Assembly (NCBI RefSeq): GCF_015706575.1
Contig: NW_024037047.1
Span: forward strand, 9,366,632-9,430,631
Reading direction: 5' to 3'
DNA from: Patiria miniata
Lineage: Eukaryota > Echinodermata > Asteroidea > Valvatida > Asterinidae
DNA length: 64,000 bases
Within the stretch, counting starts at the first letter, position 1, and the number at the start of each line of letters is the position of its first letter. Below the pieces are notes generated by a model. It was not told the origin of the DNA and ran no database searches. It was given only the letters and a program-made list of their open reading frames with translations. Below, one piece after another: positions 11,027 through 23,186 of this stretch. The translations under genes and the position numbers were made by a program.

Positions 11027-14000
11027 CTATAGGGGTCCAATGGGCTTCTTCATAGAGCGGTTAAACTGTGACAAAAAGAAGAAAAAAATTAAAACATTAC
11101 TGATGACTGTTTTTGAAACATAATGTGTATGCATCTATAGCAGTGCTAAGCACACAATATATTTCTGTTGAGATCAGAAGAAACAGCAGAAAACACAGTG
11201 AAGAGTGCGCTAACTTAAGAGACAGAAATTTCTTAGTTATATGCACTGAGAAATGTCCCAGTAAGTACAGGCATTGGTATGTCCACACTGCAAATGCACT
11301 TCATGTTAGCATCATGTTCGTGCCAAACTAAGCACATAATATTCCTATTATCTGGTATGGATTTTAAAGAACATAATATAAATGTACAAACATTCAATTT
11401 TTACCAACTGAAAAACAAATCCACGACCGCTGAATTGTACCTTGAATACTCAGGATTCTATTCTCTACTCACCTCATCAAATTTATGGATCTGGCGGATG
11501 AAGAAATCGCCATAGCGACGAGCCACCTTGGTGTCAGCAATGTGAATCATGTCCTGTGCAAAAAAAATTATATAAAATTGAACACTGTAAAACTACTTTA
11601 GTGGATTGTGAATTCCTCTGTAACTTGCAAAATTTGCAACATCTGTCTGCCTTAAACAATAACTATTAACCTTAATTCTCAAAGGAATTTTGCTAATAAA
11701 CTCCGTGACTCTCTGAAAGTTTTGAAGATATTTGACTTCCTAAGGTGGCCCTGACAAAACACGCACATTCACTGTTATTTTCAAATCGCATTAGCATATT
11801 TTGATTCTTGACAATGGATGTCTGTCAATGGCCATCGTTCTTTTCAACTCACCTGATCGATGTAGAAGTCAACCTCGGATGCTGACTGAAACTCCCCAGC
11901 CAAACCACTGGTGCCCTTGGTCCACACCAGGTTCTTCATCTTATGCTGCATGGAACCATTGAAAACATCCAGCAATTACTACCACAGACAATGTACATGA
12001 TACTTGTTTATGAATCCATACAGTGTGATCACATGATTCCAATTTCAAACTTGTGTGTGTTGTCATTTTAACCAGCCCATGGAGAACGGTTGTCAACAAT
12101 TTTGCCCAAACACTTACCTTGAAGCACAGCAGGTGAGTTCTGAAGTCTTCCTCCGACTGTAAACAAAGACAAAAGTAAAAAGAAAGTCAAACTTTGTCTT
12201 AAAAATGTGATTAAAGGAACAACAAATATTTTTTCCCTTGCAAAGTATAGTTGCAAGGAAGTGTTAACATTGCCAATGGCAGCATTTTGTACTGTAAATT
12301 GCTAATATTGAAGACTAAAATCTGAAATTCAAAAATACAATTCTGGGATATAATGTTGTGGACTCTGATATCACTAGGACTGTCTGCAAATGGCAAAAAG
12401 GGAATTTTGAGGAGGAAAAACTCACCATTTCCAGAAACACAGCCAGCTTGGAGATCGGCATAGTGGTGTAGAGCTTCAAGAAACTTCAAAAAGGAACACA
12501 GAAACAATTGTTATAAAAGCAAAGAATTGTATACATTATCTCTACTTCTCAAGAAAGCTTTATAATTCCCTTGGCATTTAAGCCTGAAACTTTCCTGAAT
12601 CCTCCAAAATCTGAGGAACCAATTAACTTTAAATGACATCAAGCCCCATGTAAAGTAAAAATGGCTGGTCTCTACCTTCCTCAATCCTACAAAATCCTCC
12701 AAAGACCACCTTACAGATTTTGAAGGATCTGAGAGTGATAGGAATCAATTGGAGAGTGTATCCCGTTACCTCCGGATGGTGGGTATAGCCAACTGCTGCT
12801 GGATCTCCTCACGAAAGACTTTCATCTGAAGTGAGAAAGGCTCGCGATGGAAGTTGCCCTGAAGGACCTCGTAGTTGGGAGGCACCGGAGACAAGAAACG
12901 AGGACAGGAGAAACTGAAGGCATCCTCAAAGGCTTGCATCTCACTAAAGGGGGGGGGGAGGGGTGAGAAAAAAACAAAATTGTGAGTACACTTCTTGTGC
13001 ACATATGTCTTTTGCAAGCAACTTCTACTGGGGCCTTTTTATTTCTGACAGGGTTGTAGGCCTAATTGAGTCAGTCACAAGTGAAATTACAGGCCCAATC
13101 ACAAGTCACATTGAAAGTCAATTCACAAGTCAAGTCACAAGTAATCACAAGCCAGGTGACAAGTAATAAAGGATGAACAATAACAAAGGAATGGTTTTCT
13201 ACAATTCAATTTAACAGCTAGTGCCTTGACTGGAGGCTGGATGACTTGTGATTGCTGATTTGTGATTGATTTGATAACAACTCCTATTTCTGATGTCACA
13301 AGTTAGGGTCCAGGGAGGGGGAGGTTCTTGGGGGTGGAGCTGGGGCCTAGGTGGAGGTGAGGTGATGGGGGTATTCTTGACTCACCCTCGCTGCATCTTG
13401 GCCAATTTATCTCCCATCTTCTCCTTCAGTTGCATGTGGACGCTCTCATCAATGCGCATGGGATGAAGGGTCAGCGCGATCCCCAGCAACGTGTAGATCT
13501 GCTCATTGATCTTCTTAATCTGTAGAGTTATTACCAATGCAAAAGTCAGTCATTCAAGTTATCACATCTCATGCATATTTATGACATTAGCGTCAACAAT
13601 CTCATGCATATTTATGACATTAGTCATTGATGTCACGAATATTTATGACATTAGCGTCAACCATCTCATGCATATTTTATGACATTAGAGTGAACAATTT
13701 CAAGCACATTTATAACATTAGAGTAATCACATTCATGCATATTTATAAGGTCATTTAAATTTGCATATTTACAAGTGCACAAATTGGCATCCTTGTTTAG
13801 TGTGTGCATGTTTGAGAATAGGATTAAATACCTTATTGACCTTTGACACACCCACCCACTTTTTGACCCCGCCCACTTACCAAATCCACTTGGTAGGAGC
13901 CCGGTGGCATCATGCGGCTGGTGCGCTGGATGTACAGCAAGATGTTAGTGAAGCTCCGTATGGCGTCCTGATACCTCCGCATCATGAGGTAGGCAAAGCC

Positions 14001-17000
14001 CACATAGTAATAGGTGGTGACCTGGCAGGCTGTCACCCTCGAGTAGAGAGTCTGGGGAGCAAGGAACCAGTCTATATTAAACCCTCCTTCACTGGTACAC
14101 TGTTTTGCACTACAATATACCGCAGAGTTAACTCTTATGGTTTGTCTATACGGCGTGTGTGACATTTTGCAACTTTTTTATATGTCGTAAATGTTACTCA
14201 ATAACATGACTTTAACTGATGATTTCTGTTGTAACTATCCCAGGTTTTTTGGAAGGTTTGGGTATTTCAGACATATTCAACTCAATTAATAAAGATTTTT
14301 TTTAAACTCCAATTAGCTTTGCTATATGACACCTCACTACTTTCTTTACTGTTTGTAGGTATTTCAAGTCTTTGTATGACATCTCTGAACAAACAGCTGT
14401 GAACACAACTGCCCGTTCATGCAGTACTTTGTATTTAGGTGTTTCAAACTGAGTTTATTGTTTTACTTTTAAAGAAATTTGCCCAGTGAAATTGCTGACT
14501 AGTTGAGGTTTGCCTTACTTGCTTGTTGAGTTCGATGTTTTCCAGGACTTTGATCGCCTGGTAGTAGTCACCCAGCAGAGAGTGAAGTCGTAGCAGGCCG
14601 ATCAGACTGAAGTAGCCAAGCATCTTGTATAACGGATGACGACCAAAGTCTCCCGCGACACTGTCTGGATCACCTATAATAAACAAACAAACAAACAACA
14701 TGTAAACAGGTTTCCGATATGACCTCAGTAAGGTCATGTTTGACAGAGAAGTGTCTCTTAAGTAAACCCATTACTTCTCCCCTCAACCCCTACGTTTTGA
14801 TGTTTCAAGTGAGCTGATTTCTCATGTTGCAACTAACCTGCGCTGGCGTAGACCTCTAGTTGCTTGTTGATGTTGGACTTGTCCACCAGGGAATGCAGAA
14901 CGTTCAGCACGCTATGCACATTCCAGATCTAGGAAAGACGAGAAAATAATGTCTTCTAACCCAAGACCATTGACCAACTACTTACTGTAAGCTGTCTACT
15001 TGTTAAAGATTCTTCTCGCTATATAACAAACATTGCAAAAAATGAAAAAAAACTCTGAAAAAATTTCCAAGTATGGTAGGACCGTTTTCTAGTTTTTAAT
15101 GTTCTAAAGAATAAAACTGGTAATTGACATTTTTGTCTACCTTTGGGTTTTGCTTGAGGATGGTGATTTCATCGTCCGCCTTTCCTGACAGCTTGCTACG
15201 ATACTTGCTGAATTCTTGGAACTGTAAAGAAAAACAGTCAATAAGTCAAACTTCCTATAACTGATGATAAAAAAGGAAGACAATGCGCACTACGAAGAGT
15301 AGGATTTGGGGGGATTATCAAAATACTATGGGTGTTTGGGTTAAGGTAACATTTGGATTGAAATATCAAGTGATAATTTTAATTTACCTGGTAAATAAAC
15401 TCATCAATAACGTCCCACAACCACTGATCTGGCAACTCCAATCTCACAGGTCCATCCGCATCTAGAGAAATAATCAAACATCAAACTCCAGAATTTTTTT
15501 TTTTTTGAGTTTTAAAGTCAACCAATGCTCTGAAGTACTTTTTACAATTTATAATGGTTAAAAACAAAAACACGACCTCAATAAAAAAATTCTGTAATAT
15601 TCTTTTGGTGAACACTAAGGCAGTGATTTCTACTCACTCAGGATAAAGTTGAAGAGGTTGCAATAGTTGTAGTAAGACTCAAAACGCTGCTCCTGCGATG
15701 GACCCGACTGTCAACACAAACAGATATCTATTAAGAATTTCTTTTACCTCAAACAAGAAGAAATAGTTATTCAATTTCCAAATCATTTTACTACACGTCT
15801 TTGGTAACCGTTGTGGAAGTTAACTTGAAACTTGCTCAACATACCTAAGCTGACAGTATGAACAATTTTGCTCAGGGGTCACACTTTAAAGATTGGGGTT
15901 TCTTTAAGAATTTTAATCTTGAGTTGGAGGGGTTAAAAGCAGTGTTAGGGTTTTTCTCCAACGATAACTTTACTCACTGTGACTCTAGCATAGATGTGAC
16001 GATAGTACAGCTCCTTGTACAAGATGTTGAACACAGGATCTGAAGAAAATTGATCAAAACCAGATAATTTTCAAAACATTATTGAAACAATTAACAACAT
16101 CAATCAGCATCATTTTTGTCGATATGTAGAATGGGCAAAATAAACCCCTTTTTTATAAATAACAGCTGTAAAGTCAACAAAGTCTGTATCTACAATTCAG
16201 CTAACTACGGTTTTGGGGAAAACATGAAGTAAATCTGGAGGATCTTTATACCATGTCCGACCACCGTCTGAATGCTCTCTGCATCCGGCCAGGAAGAATT
16301 CTTGAAGAACCTCTCAGTCAGCTTGTTGAAACTGCGAACAGAGGTAAAACAGAGACAAAATAAAATGAAGTTGTTTTCTTTTTGATCCCTCACAGAACAA
16401 TACAAGTTTTTTTTTATAAAAAAAATTAATGTTAGAGAACTGGGGTAACTGACCACAGATGCCTGCATGTTTTAGCAGGAGAGGGAGTGGGTTCGAATCC
16501 CATCATTTTCGATGGAATTTTTTTCCTCCTCGACTTACTCTCTCTCGTAGCACTGGCTGATATCGTAGAGTTGGTTCTCCTTGATGCTCCGCTGGAAGAA
16601 CATCAAGAAATTCTTGATCTCGTCAGGCAGAATGTAGGAGCTGACCGTGTTGGGAAGTTGCCTCTCATAGGCCAAGTCACGCTGCGGATCACCTGAGGAT
16701 AAATCAAGAATGAAAGGATTGGAGATGAGAAAAGAACCTGGGATTTTCTACTTTGCAGGTATAAAAGGATTAAATAAACGTTAACTCCCTTAGGATTTTT
16801 TTGCTTAAAACTTTTCCAAATCTTCCAAAATCCAACAAAGTGGGGGAAAAACAACTCCCTTAAATAATAGAACATTCTGTTTACATAAAACTAAAACCTT
16901 TTGCTTATTATTATTAAAATCAAATCTCACGGTTTTCTAGGCTTTTACTCTATGCTGACCTGTGTGCATTCCGTAGCCATGACTATCATCCTGGTAATAA

Positions 17001-17494
17001 TCCCCCTAAATTTGAATGAAAACAAAGAAAAGACACGGGTTTATGTAATAAAATCACTCAAACATGCAAAATATGGTTTTGGATTGAAGTTTTGTCTCAG
17101 TGGTCTCACTACAACTTCATTAACATGATTAACGTTATAAAATATAAACATGATCATAAAGCATTAAAGGTGCAATCAAATAATCACGCAAAACATGCGC
17201 AAATCCATTCTTGCGCAATCGGATGGTTGCTCAAACCTGTTCTTGAACGATTCAAAACTTTTTAAAAACTTTAAATTTTGTATTTTGTTAGTAAAATATG
17301 CCTGTTGGCAGTGTTGCACAAATATTCATGAATTTCAAATTCTGCATTGAACCAAAAAGTAAAAATGCCCTACTGCAGAGCTGTTTTTCTAACGATTTTA
17401 TTCAAAATTATACACTAGTGCTTGGTATTTTGCCAGTAGAAATGGTACTCACATCATCATCTCCGTAGTCTACTTCATACCTTACTCTACTCAT
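11027..17494 (-). CDS. EIF3L: Eukaryotic translation initiation factor 3 subunit L
   Basis: Subunit of the eIF3 complex that loads the 43S preinitiation complex on mRNA, in the cytoplasm. Eighteen coding exons: 17494-17453, 17005-16960, 16692-16539, 16331-16252, 16039-15978, 15707-15638, 15461-15388, 15221-15141, 14928-14838, 14673-14519, 14051-13881, 13519-13386, 12943-12770, 12483-12426, 12156-12118, 11945-11853, 11553-11473, 11065-11027. They sum to 547 residues plus stop (human 564). The start [14 protein letters not shown] leads into [11 protein letters not shown]. Family blocks follow: [91 protein letters not shown], and the C-terminal PCI-domain region ending [23 protein letters not shown]. 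The last exon encodes [12 protein letters not shown]. No defect seen. It is divergent from PDAP1, with about 780 bp between start codons. Confidence 0.97.
12570..12735. repeat. Hairpin-forming dispersed repeat (CCTCAATCCTACAAAATCC family)
   Basis: Two opposing blocks, one rich in AATCCTCCAAAATC and one in GATTTTGAAGGAT, in an EIF3L intron. Related blocks appear at 16.79-16.86, 19.63-19.92, 25.26-25.29, 30.77-30.89 and 45.85-45.91 kb. Confidence 0.5.
13066..13167. repeat. Minisatellite, AATCACAAGTC type
   Basis: About nine degenerate copies of a (G)TCACAAGTCA unit in the EIF3L intron between exons 12 and 13. Same core as the much larger array at 23.4 kb. Confidence 0.75.
13557..13750. repeat. 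Tandem repeat, unit about 36-40 bp
   Basis: Five to six copies of a unit containing CATGCATATTTATGACATTAG followed by a variable CGTCAACAATCT stretch, in an EIF3L intron. Copies are diverged toward the right. This is an ordinary short minisatellite of no assigned role. Confidence 0.75.
16465..16512 (+). repeat. B-box-like tRNA fragment
   Basis: TTAGCAGGAGAGGGAGTGGG followed by GTTCGAATCCCA resembles the 3' half of a tRNA-derived SINE head (B box GGTTCGAATCC). No convincing A box or cloverleaf precedes it, so it is probably a SINE remnant rather than a tRNA gene. Confidence 0.4.
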
Positions 17495-18273
17495 CGTTAA
17501 TTTTGAGGCAATTATTTAGCCAAATATGTCAGAAAAATGACTGTCCAATCGACCACATGCACACTTTTTGCAGCACTGGCGGTGAAGTGAAATACCGCCC
17601 TCTAGTGTAATAACGCGCGCGGGCGCTAATCCCAATTTCGTGCCCCAACTGTTTCTTCCTTCCTAACTGCAGTTAGGCCTTCTTCCGTGGTTGGGTAAAT
17701 AAGCAACCGCGCGCTTTAAAGATAACTTTGTGCTATTTTCGAATTTTATCCCGCAAATAGATGTTTTAATTTGCTGTTTTTCAAGCAAAACACAAAAGTT
17801 ATCTATTTTTTTAAAGACACATCGACCGAAGCTACAACTATCATATCATATTTAAGACTAACAATTTTGATTTTTTTTTGGGGGGGGTGTAAAACACAAC
17901 TTAAAAAATGATCATTGTGCGTGATGCCGAATCCTACAAAAAGTTTTTGCTCTGAGTTTATCTGATTTATACAAATTCAAGTTTTGCTGGGTTAAATTAT
18001 AATAATTATGTAGTATTTTACAATACATGCGCATGCAGTATAGTTTACGGTGGAGAGAAATTTTGCGCTTTAATTTGGTATTCCCGATTGAAAAACTACC
18101 CGACTGCAGTTGGGACTATGGACACATTTGGGACTGAATTTGCAAATACAACGTGTAGTTCATGCGTGAAGTCCACACTCTGCGTTTGGTTGTTTGCCAT
18201 TGTGCAATCAGACAGATTTTCACTGTTTTGACCATTGTGAGAAAGTGTTTGTGAGATCAAAGAGTTTCCAAAA
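17495..18273. promoter_or_regulatory. Shared divergent promoter interval of EIF3L and PDAP1
   Basis: The two start codons point away from each other across 779 bp with no coding sequence between them, so both promoters must lie in or near this interval. The stretch next to EIF3L is CpG-rich (AACGCGCGCGGGCGC near 17612). It also carries CCGCCCTCTAGTG at 17595-17607, whose reverse complement fits the CTCF core consensus. No clear TATA box was assigned. Confidence 0.55.
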
Positions 18274-21138
18274 ATGCCTAGAGGAGGTAAGTATTCCCTG
18301 GATCGGCTTATTTGTGAGGCCACTCACTGAGGGTACGGTGTGAAATACTTGCAAAATTTGACAATTTGGAACGTCATTGGAACTTGGTCTACTCTTCATG
18401 CTCTTTGACTTGGAAAACTAATTTGCTATTGCACATGCACGATACGGGCCGGGGGGGGGGGGGGGTGTTTCCCAAGCTCATGAAACATGTGAAACTCGAT
18501 CATAAAATAAAATCTCAAAGGCCGAGTTTGGGCAGTTTGTTCTTGACTCTGGTATATTGTTCGTGCAAAACACTGACGGAAAAGTGTTGTGTGATCCTGT
18601 TCCGAGTGCAGTGTTTCTAGGTCTTGTTCACGTCCGCCGTTGGCCATTCGAGTGCGAGAACAATATACCCGTGTCAAGAACAGACCGCCCGAACTTGGCC
18701 AAAGTGTTTAATTTCCTGTGAAAAGTTCCTGATCGATACTAGTTATAGTACTCAGGCCCGAGTATGACCATGATGACCGAGTCAGCAATTAATATTAGGG
18801 GTGTGCATCGGAGCCAGGTATTGGAGTACCGGGCATTCGGAGCCCTGGCTCCGATGCACACCCCTAAAAAGGCCCTAATATTAATTATTCTCCTTAATTA
18901 TTCTACTTAATTATTCTACTTAATCTGTTGACAAATAGCTCTGTACAATCTAATTTACATGCATAATTAATTAATTGAATTCACAGGTCGTAAGGGAGGC
19001 CACAAGGGGCGGAGCCGGAAATTCAACAATCCGGAGGAGATTGATGACCAAATGAGGGCACATGAGTGGAGGGTAGGTTGTGTCCAGAAGATGGAACAAA
19101 TCTACGATGATGGTCAAAACTTTGGCGTCGGAATAATTTTGGAAAGCTTAATGTCCAAACTTCCCAAAGCAAGAGGAAAGAACTTCACGCACAACTTTTA
19201 AATACATAAAGCAAAACATGGACCTAAGTTGAGCCAGAAGCCGCAAAAATCATCTGAACCTGAAACTTAATTGAGACAAAAAAACTTTAATGTGAAGATT
19301 TTAAGGGGGTACACAGAATGAGATTCTAGGAAATCCTACTGAATTAAGGTAAAGACTATAACCATATTCCACATGTGAACCCATAGAAGGTGAAGAAACA
19401 GAAGGTGAGCAAAGAACCAGTGTGCCGGTTTGATACTTATGTATTCATCTTGTCTTTGTCTTTGGTTTTGATTTGATGCAGGAACCAGCTAAAGAAGGGA
19501 GTGGAGACGAAGGGACAGCAAAACAGCCGGCAAAGACGATATCTGACACAGACTCGGACTCAGACTCCGACGAAGATGTTAGTTCATAGCTGTACTCTCT
19601 GGAGGCAGTGTAGTCAAAATATTCACCATTATTACCGTAACCTTCCCAAATTCTCCAAAATCCTCTTTGCAAAATGGAGGATTTTGCAGGATTGAGGCTT
19701 TATGGCAAATCTGTGTGGCTGATTTTGGAGGATGCACTGTGTCAAGGTCTTTGGCCAGACCTTGTGTTGTTTGTGTTCAGCCGTGCATAAATTTAGGCCT
19801 ACATTATACTGGAAATCCTCTGCACTGCTCCAGGATGTCACTGGCTCTGCCTCAACACATTGACAGTGATTGCTGGAGGATTTTGCAGGATTGAGGCAGT
19901 GGTCACTCCTGAAAGGACCACATCAAGAAAAAAATGAGCATTTTGCAGGATTGAGGTATCCTAGCAAAACTGCCTAGGGAGTTAGGGTTATTAACTGAAG
20001 ACAGTTAAAAGAGAGTAGCGTGACTGAGGCTTGAATCGAACTCTAATCACATTTTTTATAACTTTTTGTTTGTTTGTTTTGTTTCTTGTAGCAAGGACAC
20101 AAAGGCGTCAGTCACCTCATAGCTATTGAAAACCCAAACCGAGTGGCAAACAAAATGAAGAAAGCGTCGCAAGTCGATGTCAATGAATCCGGAACGGCAG
20201 CCTTATCAAGAAGAGAAAGGTTAGAACGCTTCAACCAAAAGTATTCAAAAGAATTAACTGATTTACTGTTCTGCGCAGTTGAGGGTAGTTCGGCCTAGTG
20301 GTTAGGGTTCGTGATTCATGATCACAGGGTCAGGGGTTCGAATCCAGCTGCTGGCAATATGTTCCAGCCTTGGGCAAGCCACTTCACCCCCACTTGCCCC
20401 TCTCCACCCAGGAGTATAAAATGGGTACCGGCATTAGCTGGGGAGTAACCTGCAATGGACTAGCATCCCATCCAGGGGAATAAAATATTTTCTCTGTCGT
20501 TTCATGCTACTGATACCGGAGATAAATAGCCAGCCTGATGGGCCACATTGGCTCGTGACAGACTTTACTAATACCTCTGTGAAGACAAATATACATGTCA
20601 TTCTCCACACACTAGCTCTCCTAACAATAAATAAGCAGATTTTTTTTCTGATAAATTGACAGAAAAGAGATAGAGAAAGAAGAGGCCACACAGCGATATT
20701 TGAAGCTTCACAGGGAAGGCAAGACGCCTGAAGCCCAGGCAGACCTGGCAAGGCTAGCAATCATCCGCAAAGAACGGGAGGAAGCGGCCAAAAAGAGAGA
20801 ACAAGAGAAAAAAGGTTAGAAGAAATCACCAGACGATAAGTTTGGCTATTTTCATGACTTTTTTCCCCTTAGGAAATTTAAGTTTTATGCCAACCCTAAA
20901 ATTTGACTGCCCTGCTGAAATTTTAACTGCCCTAGTTTTTAATATCACCCACTTCGCATGTAATTAACAACAAAGTAGTTTTCTCAAAGAAGTTGTTTAT
21001 GCTCAGTGATCAGCGCTAATAAAACAATCAGAAACGGTGAACTAACTTTAAGCTTTAACTGTAGATTATTATTAGGTTTTTTTGTTATTCATTTTTACAG
21101 CAAAAGAGGAAGCCAAAGCTGCTGCAAGGAAAAAATGA
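18274..21138 (+). CDS. PDAP1: 28 kDa heat- and acid-stable phosphoprotein (PDGFA-associated protein 1)
   Basis: Small, highly charged phosphoprotein that in vertebrates binds PDGF-A and has been linked to RNA and translation control; its biochemistry is not well fixed. Six exons: 18274-18286, 18987-19072, 19482-19577, 20092-20219, 20663-20814, 21101-21138. Phases match, giving 170 residues (human 181). The start [17 protein letters not shown] corresponds to the family N-terminus. An acidic Ser/Asp run ([12 protein letters not shown]) ends exon 3. The conserved core reads [20 protein letters not shown], then LSRREREKEIEKE-type sequence, [20 protein letters not shown] and a Lys/Glu-rich tail. 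The C-terminus ends at ARKK and lacks the family's usual last residues, a modest shortening. The first exon has only 13 coding nt, which makes automated prediction of the start difficult. Confidence 0.93.
18520..18703. mobile_element. Foldback element in PDAP1 intron 1
   Basis: The left arm begins GGCCGAGTTTGGGCAGTTTG and runs through TTCTTGAC to GGTATATTGTTC. The right arm is its imperfect reverse complement, from GAACAATATACC through GTCAAGAACAG to CCCGAACTTGGCC. Arms are about 44 bp around a loop of about 93 bp. No ORF inside. Probably a small non-autonomous DNA transposon. Confidence 0.55.
18786..18887. repeat. Short inverted repeat in PDAP1 intron 1
   Basis: AGGGGTGTGCATCGGAGCCA (from 18797) is followed, after a loop of about 25 bp, by its reverse complement TGGCTCCGATGCACACCCCT (ending 18865). 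Outer arms TTAATATTAGG / CCTAATATTAA extend the hairpin. A strong stem-loop of about 100 bp, probably MITE-derived. Confidence 0.7.
20284..20490 (+). repeat. tRNA-derived SINE in PDAP1 intron 4
   Basis: A-box-like CGGCCTAGTGGTTAGGG and B box GGGGTTCGAATCCAGC at tRNA spacing. The body contains TGGGCAAGCCACTTCA and GACTAGCATCCC, both also seen in the oppositely oriented copy at 31.29-31.49 kb, so it belongs to a family. Confidence 0.75.
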
Positions 21139-22683
21139 CGAAATGGAAAAAATGTAGAAGAGAAATCATCGGTGAATTATGAAATATGTATGTAAAAATA
21201 GTAGGGTCGGGGTCGTACACACTACTCAAACTTTAAAGGTAATATTCAACGTTTGCTTTTGCTGTAACTTTAAGAAATGGATAGATTTTGGGGGTTGTTA
21301 TTTTGTAGCAAAGATTGTTACATTGACCTGTTCAAAGGTTTGTGTTCATAGATGCTGGAATAACCAAGAAAAAAATTATCTTCTTGTAGTCTGGTTCCCT
21401 GACTCTACTTCAGACGAAGAAAACAATTTATAGATGTTGGGGAATTGTCAGGTCAGGCAACCAGACTAGCTGGCTTGTCCGTTTTTCCCAACGATTGTCG
21501 GCTGACCATCGTAAATTGATACAAAAATTCCACTTTTCTTGAAAATGACAGCACACCATTTGCCATGATTTCACAGGATGCTTGAGACTATTATTCACTT
21601 ACAGTCAAGTAAGGTATTTCATAATTATTTGATAGTTTTGTTTTTTGATGTTTGCAATGGTTGAATATTACCTTTAATCTTGTAGCACCTTATTTACATG
21701 TTTCTAAATTAAGTCTGAACCATCTTCAAAAAAAAGTGTTGCACAAAGATTGAATATTGCAAAAAGATATTTATTTGGCCCAATTAATAAAAAAAAGAAT
21801 TGTGCTTCAATTGAATAAAACAGCAAACACTTCCAAAAAGTTTCATATTATAACTGAAACGAGAGGTATCAGAATTTAATCATAACATTTTGTGTTGATT
21901 TTTTTTTTAGGGGGGGGGGGATCAGTGAAATTGAGTCATAAACATTTACTGAAACATTGTTTACTGTGTGAAAATTTCTTTTCAAACTATTTTTGTTTTT
22001 GCAATGCACGTACTTCCAAAGTGATATTTATTTAAATAATTTTGGAGTACATGGCGATTTTGTTCCATTTTTTTAAAGTACCAATTTTGTTGAACAATAG
22101 AAACAAGTTGAGTCTGGTATCCTTTACTGCAGTGTTCGTTTTGTGTTACAATTTTTAATGCCGTCTTCAAAAACGAAACATGTTTATCTCTAAATCTGTC
22201 ATTTCTGCCTTTATGTGACACTATAGTAAAATGATTTTGAAGAATTTTCCTACACATTTACAGCTTAAAAACATAGCGAACCCCTTGAAGTTGGTTTACA
22301 ATCTGCAGAATACAATATTCAGATGTCATTTCAGATTTTTATTCATTTATTTCTCTTTCAATTTGTAAAAGGTCATGTAACCCTTTAGTCATTGTACTGC
22401 CCGAAACCGCCCTGGCTATCTGGTTTGTGAGGGTGACGTCATTTCAACATAAATCACGCCCATTGCACATGGGGAACTATTGGAACTGGAAGCAGTGCAA
22501 AGTGTCGTGCTTTAAGCCAATGGGTGCTAGTAATCAGTGGTGCGTGTTGGCCTATGAGGCAATCACTTGCGAACTGGATTGCGTGTTCTGATCCTATACT
22601 TGCTTTTGTTTTACAAACTCTCTGACCTTTTTTGGTCAAAGTTCATTTTATGTGTAAACTTATTGTAGCATTCATACAAATAC
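21139..22683. other. Region downstream of PDAP1, 3' UTR plus repeat; no gene seen
   Basis: AT-rich, with possible early AATAAA hexamers near 21786. The stretch around 22405-22570 is homologous in reverse orientation to 56.90-57.06 kb. Reading frames here are short and have no family resemblance. Confidence 0.45.
22405..22570. repeat. Dispersed repeat, copy 1
   Basis: Contains TATCTGGTTTGTGAGGGTGA, then ACGCCCA, GGAACTGGAAG, and CCAATGGGTGCTAGTAATCA with GTGGTGC. The same words occur in the same order on the opposite strand at 56.90-57.06 kb in a dynein intron. Ends not determined. Confidence 0.65.
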
Positions 22684-22689
22684 AATAAA
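22684..22689 (+). terminator. Candidate distal poly(A) signal of PDAP1
   Basis: AATAAA on the plus strand. It is followed 40 nt later by the candidate ETFA signal on the other strand, so the two transcripts may end on top of each other. Nearer hexamers exist (for example near 21786), so which one is used is open. Confidence 0.35.
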
Positions 22690-22728
22690 AGAATGTAATA
22701 TTCTACTGATCTGTAATTGTGGTTCTTC

Positions 22729-22734
22729 TTTATT
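22729..22734 (-). terminator. Candidate poly(A) signal of ETFA
   Basis: AATAAA on the minus strand, about 450 nt past the ETFA stop codon. It faces the PDAP1 candidate signal at 22684-22689. Confidence 0.4.
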
Positions 22735-23186
22735 GTGTACAGTATTTATCAAATCACTAAATCACTCGTTAACAATAGCCATTGTTCAAACTTGTTCAGT
22801 TATTTACAATTATTATGAAGACTTGAACAGGAAGTTTGTGTTTCTCATATTAATTCTTTTCCAAATTGGCATTGGCTTGAATAAAAGTAAATGTTACTGA
22901 CCAAAGAGTGAAATTAAGAGTAAGTCTTTACTAGAAAGATAAGTATCAAACATTTTAAGTCCCATACAATTTTTTTTGTCACACAAAAATGACCTGAGAA
23001 TGTCCTTTTCAACTATCCATTCGAGCATTCTTTTTTTAAATGATAGAAATATTTAGGGTAAAATCCTGTTTCATCCCACTGCATGTTTTAAGGATCACGA
23101 TTTTGAGGCAAATTCTGAGACAATTGAGGACATAACCATGAATGATGAACAGTCCATGTGCCTCAGACTCTACCATTGAAAGGTGT

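Noticed and set aside
18366..18620. 84-codon frame in PDAP1 intron 1
   Set aside because: Crosses a poly-G run and one arm of a foldback element; no similarity and no splice signals consistent with PDAP1.
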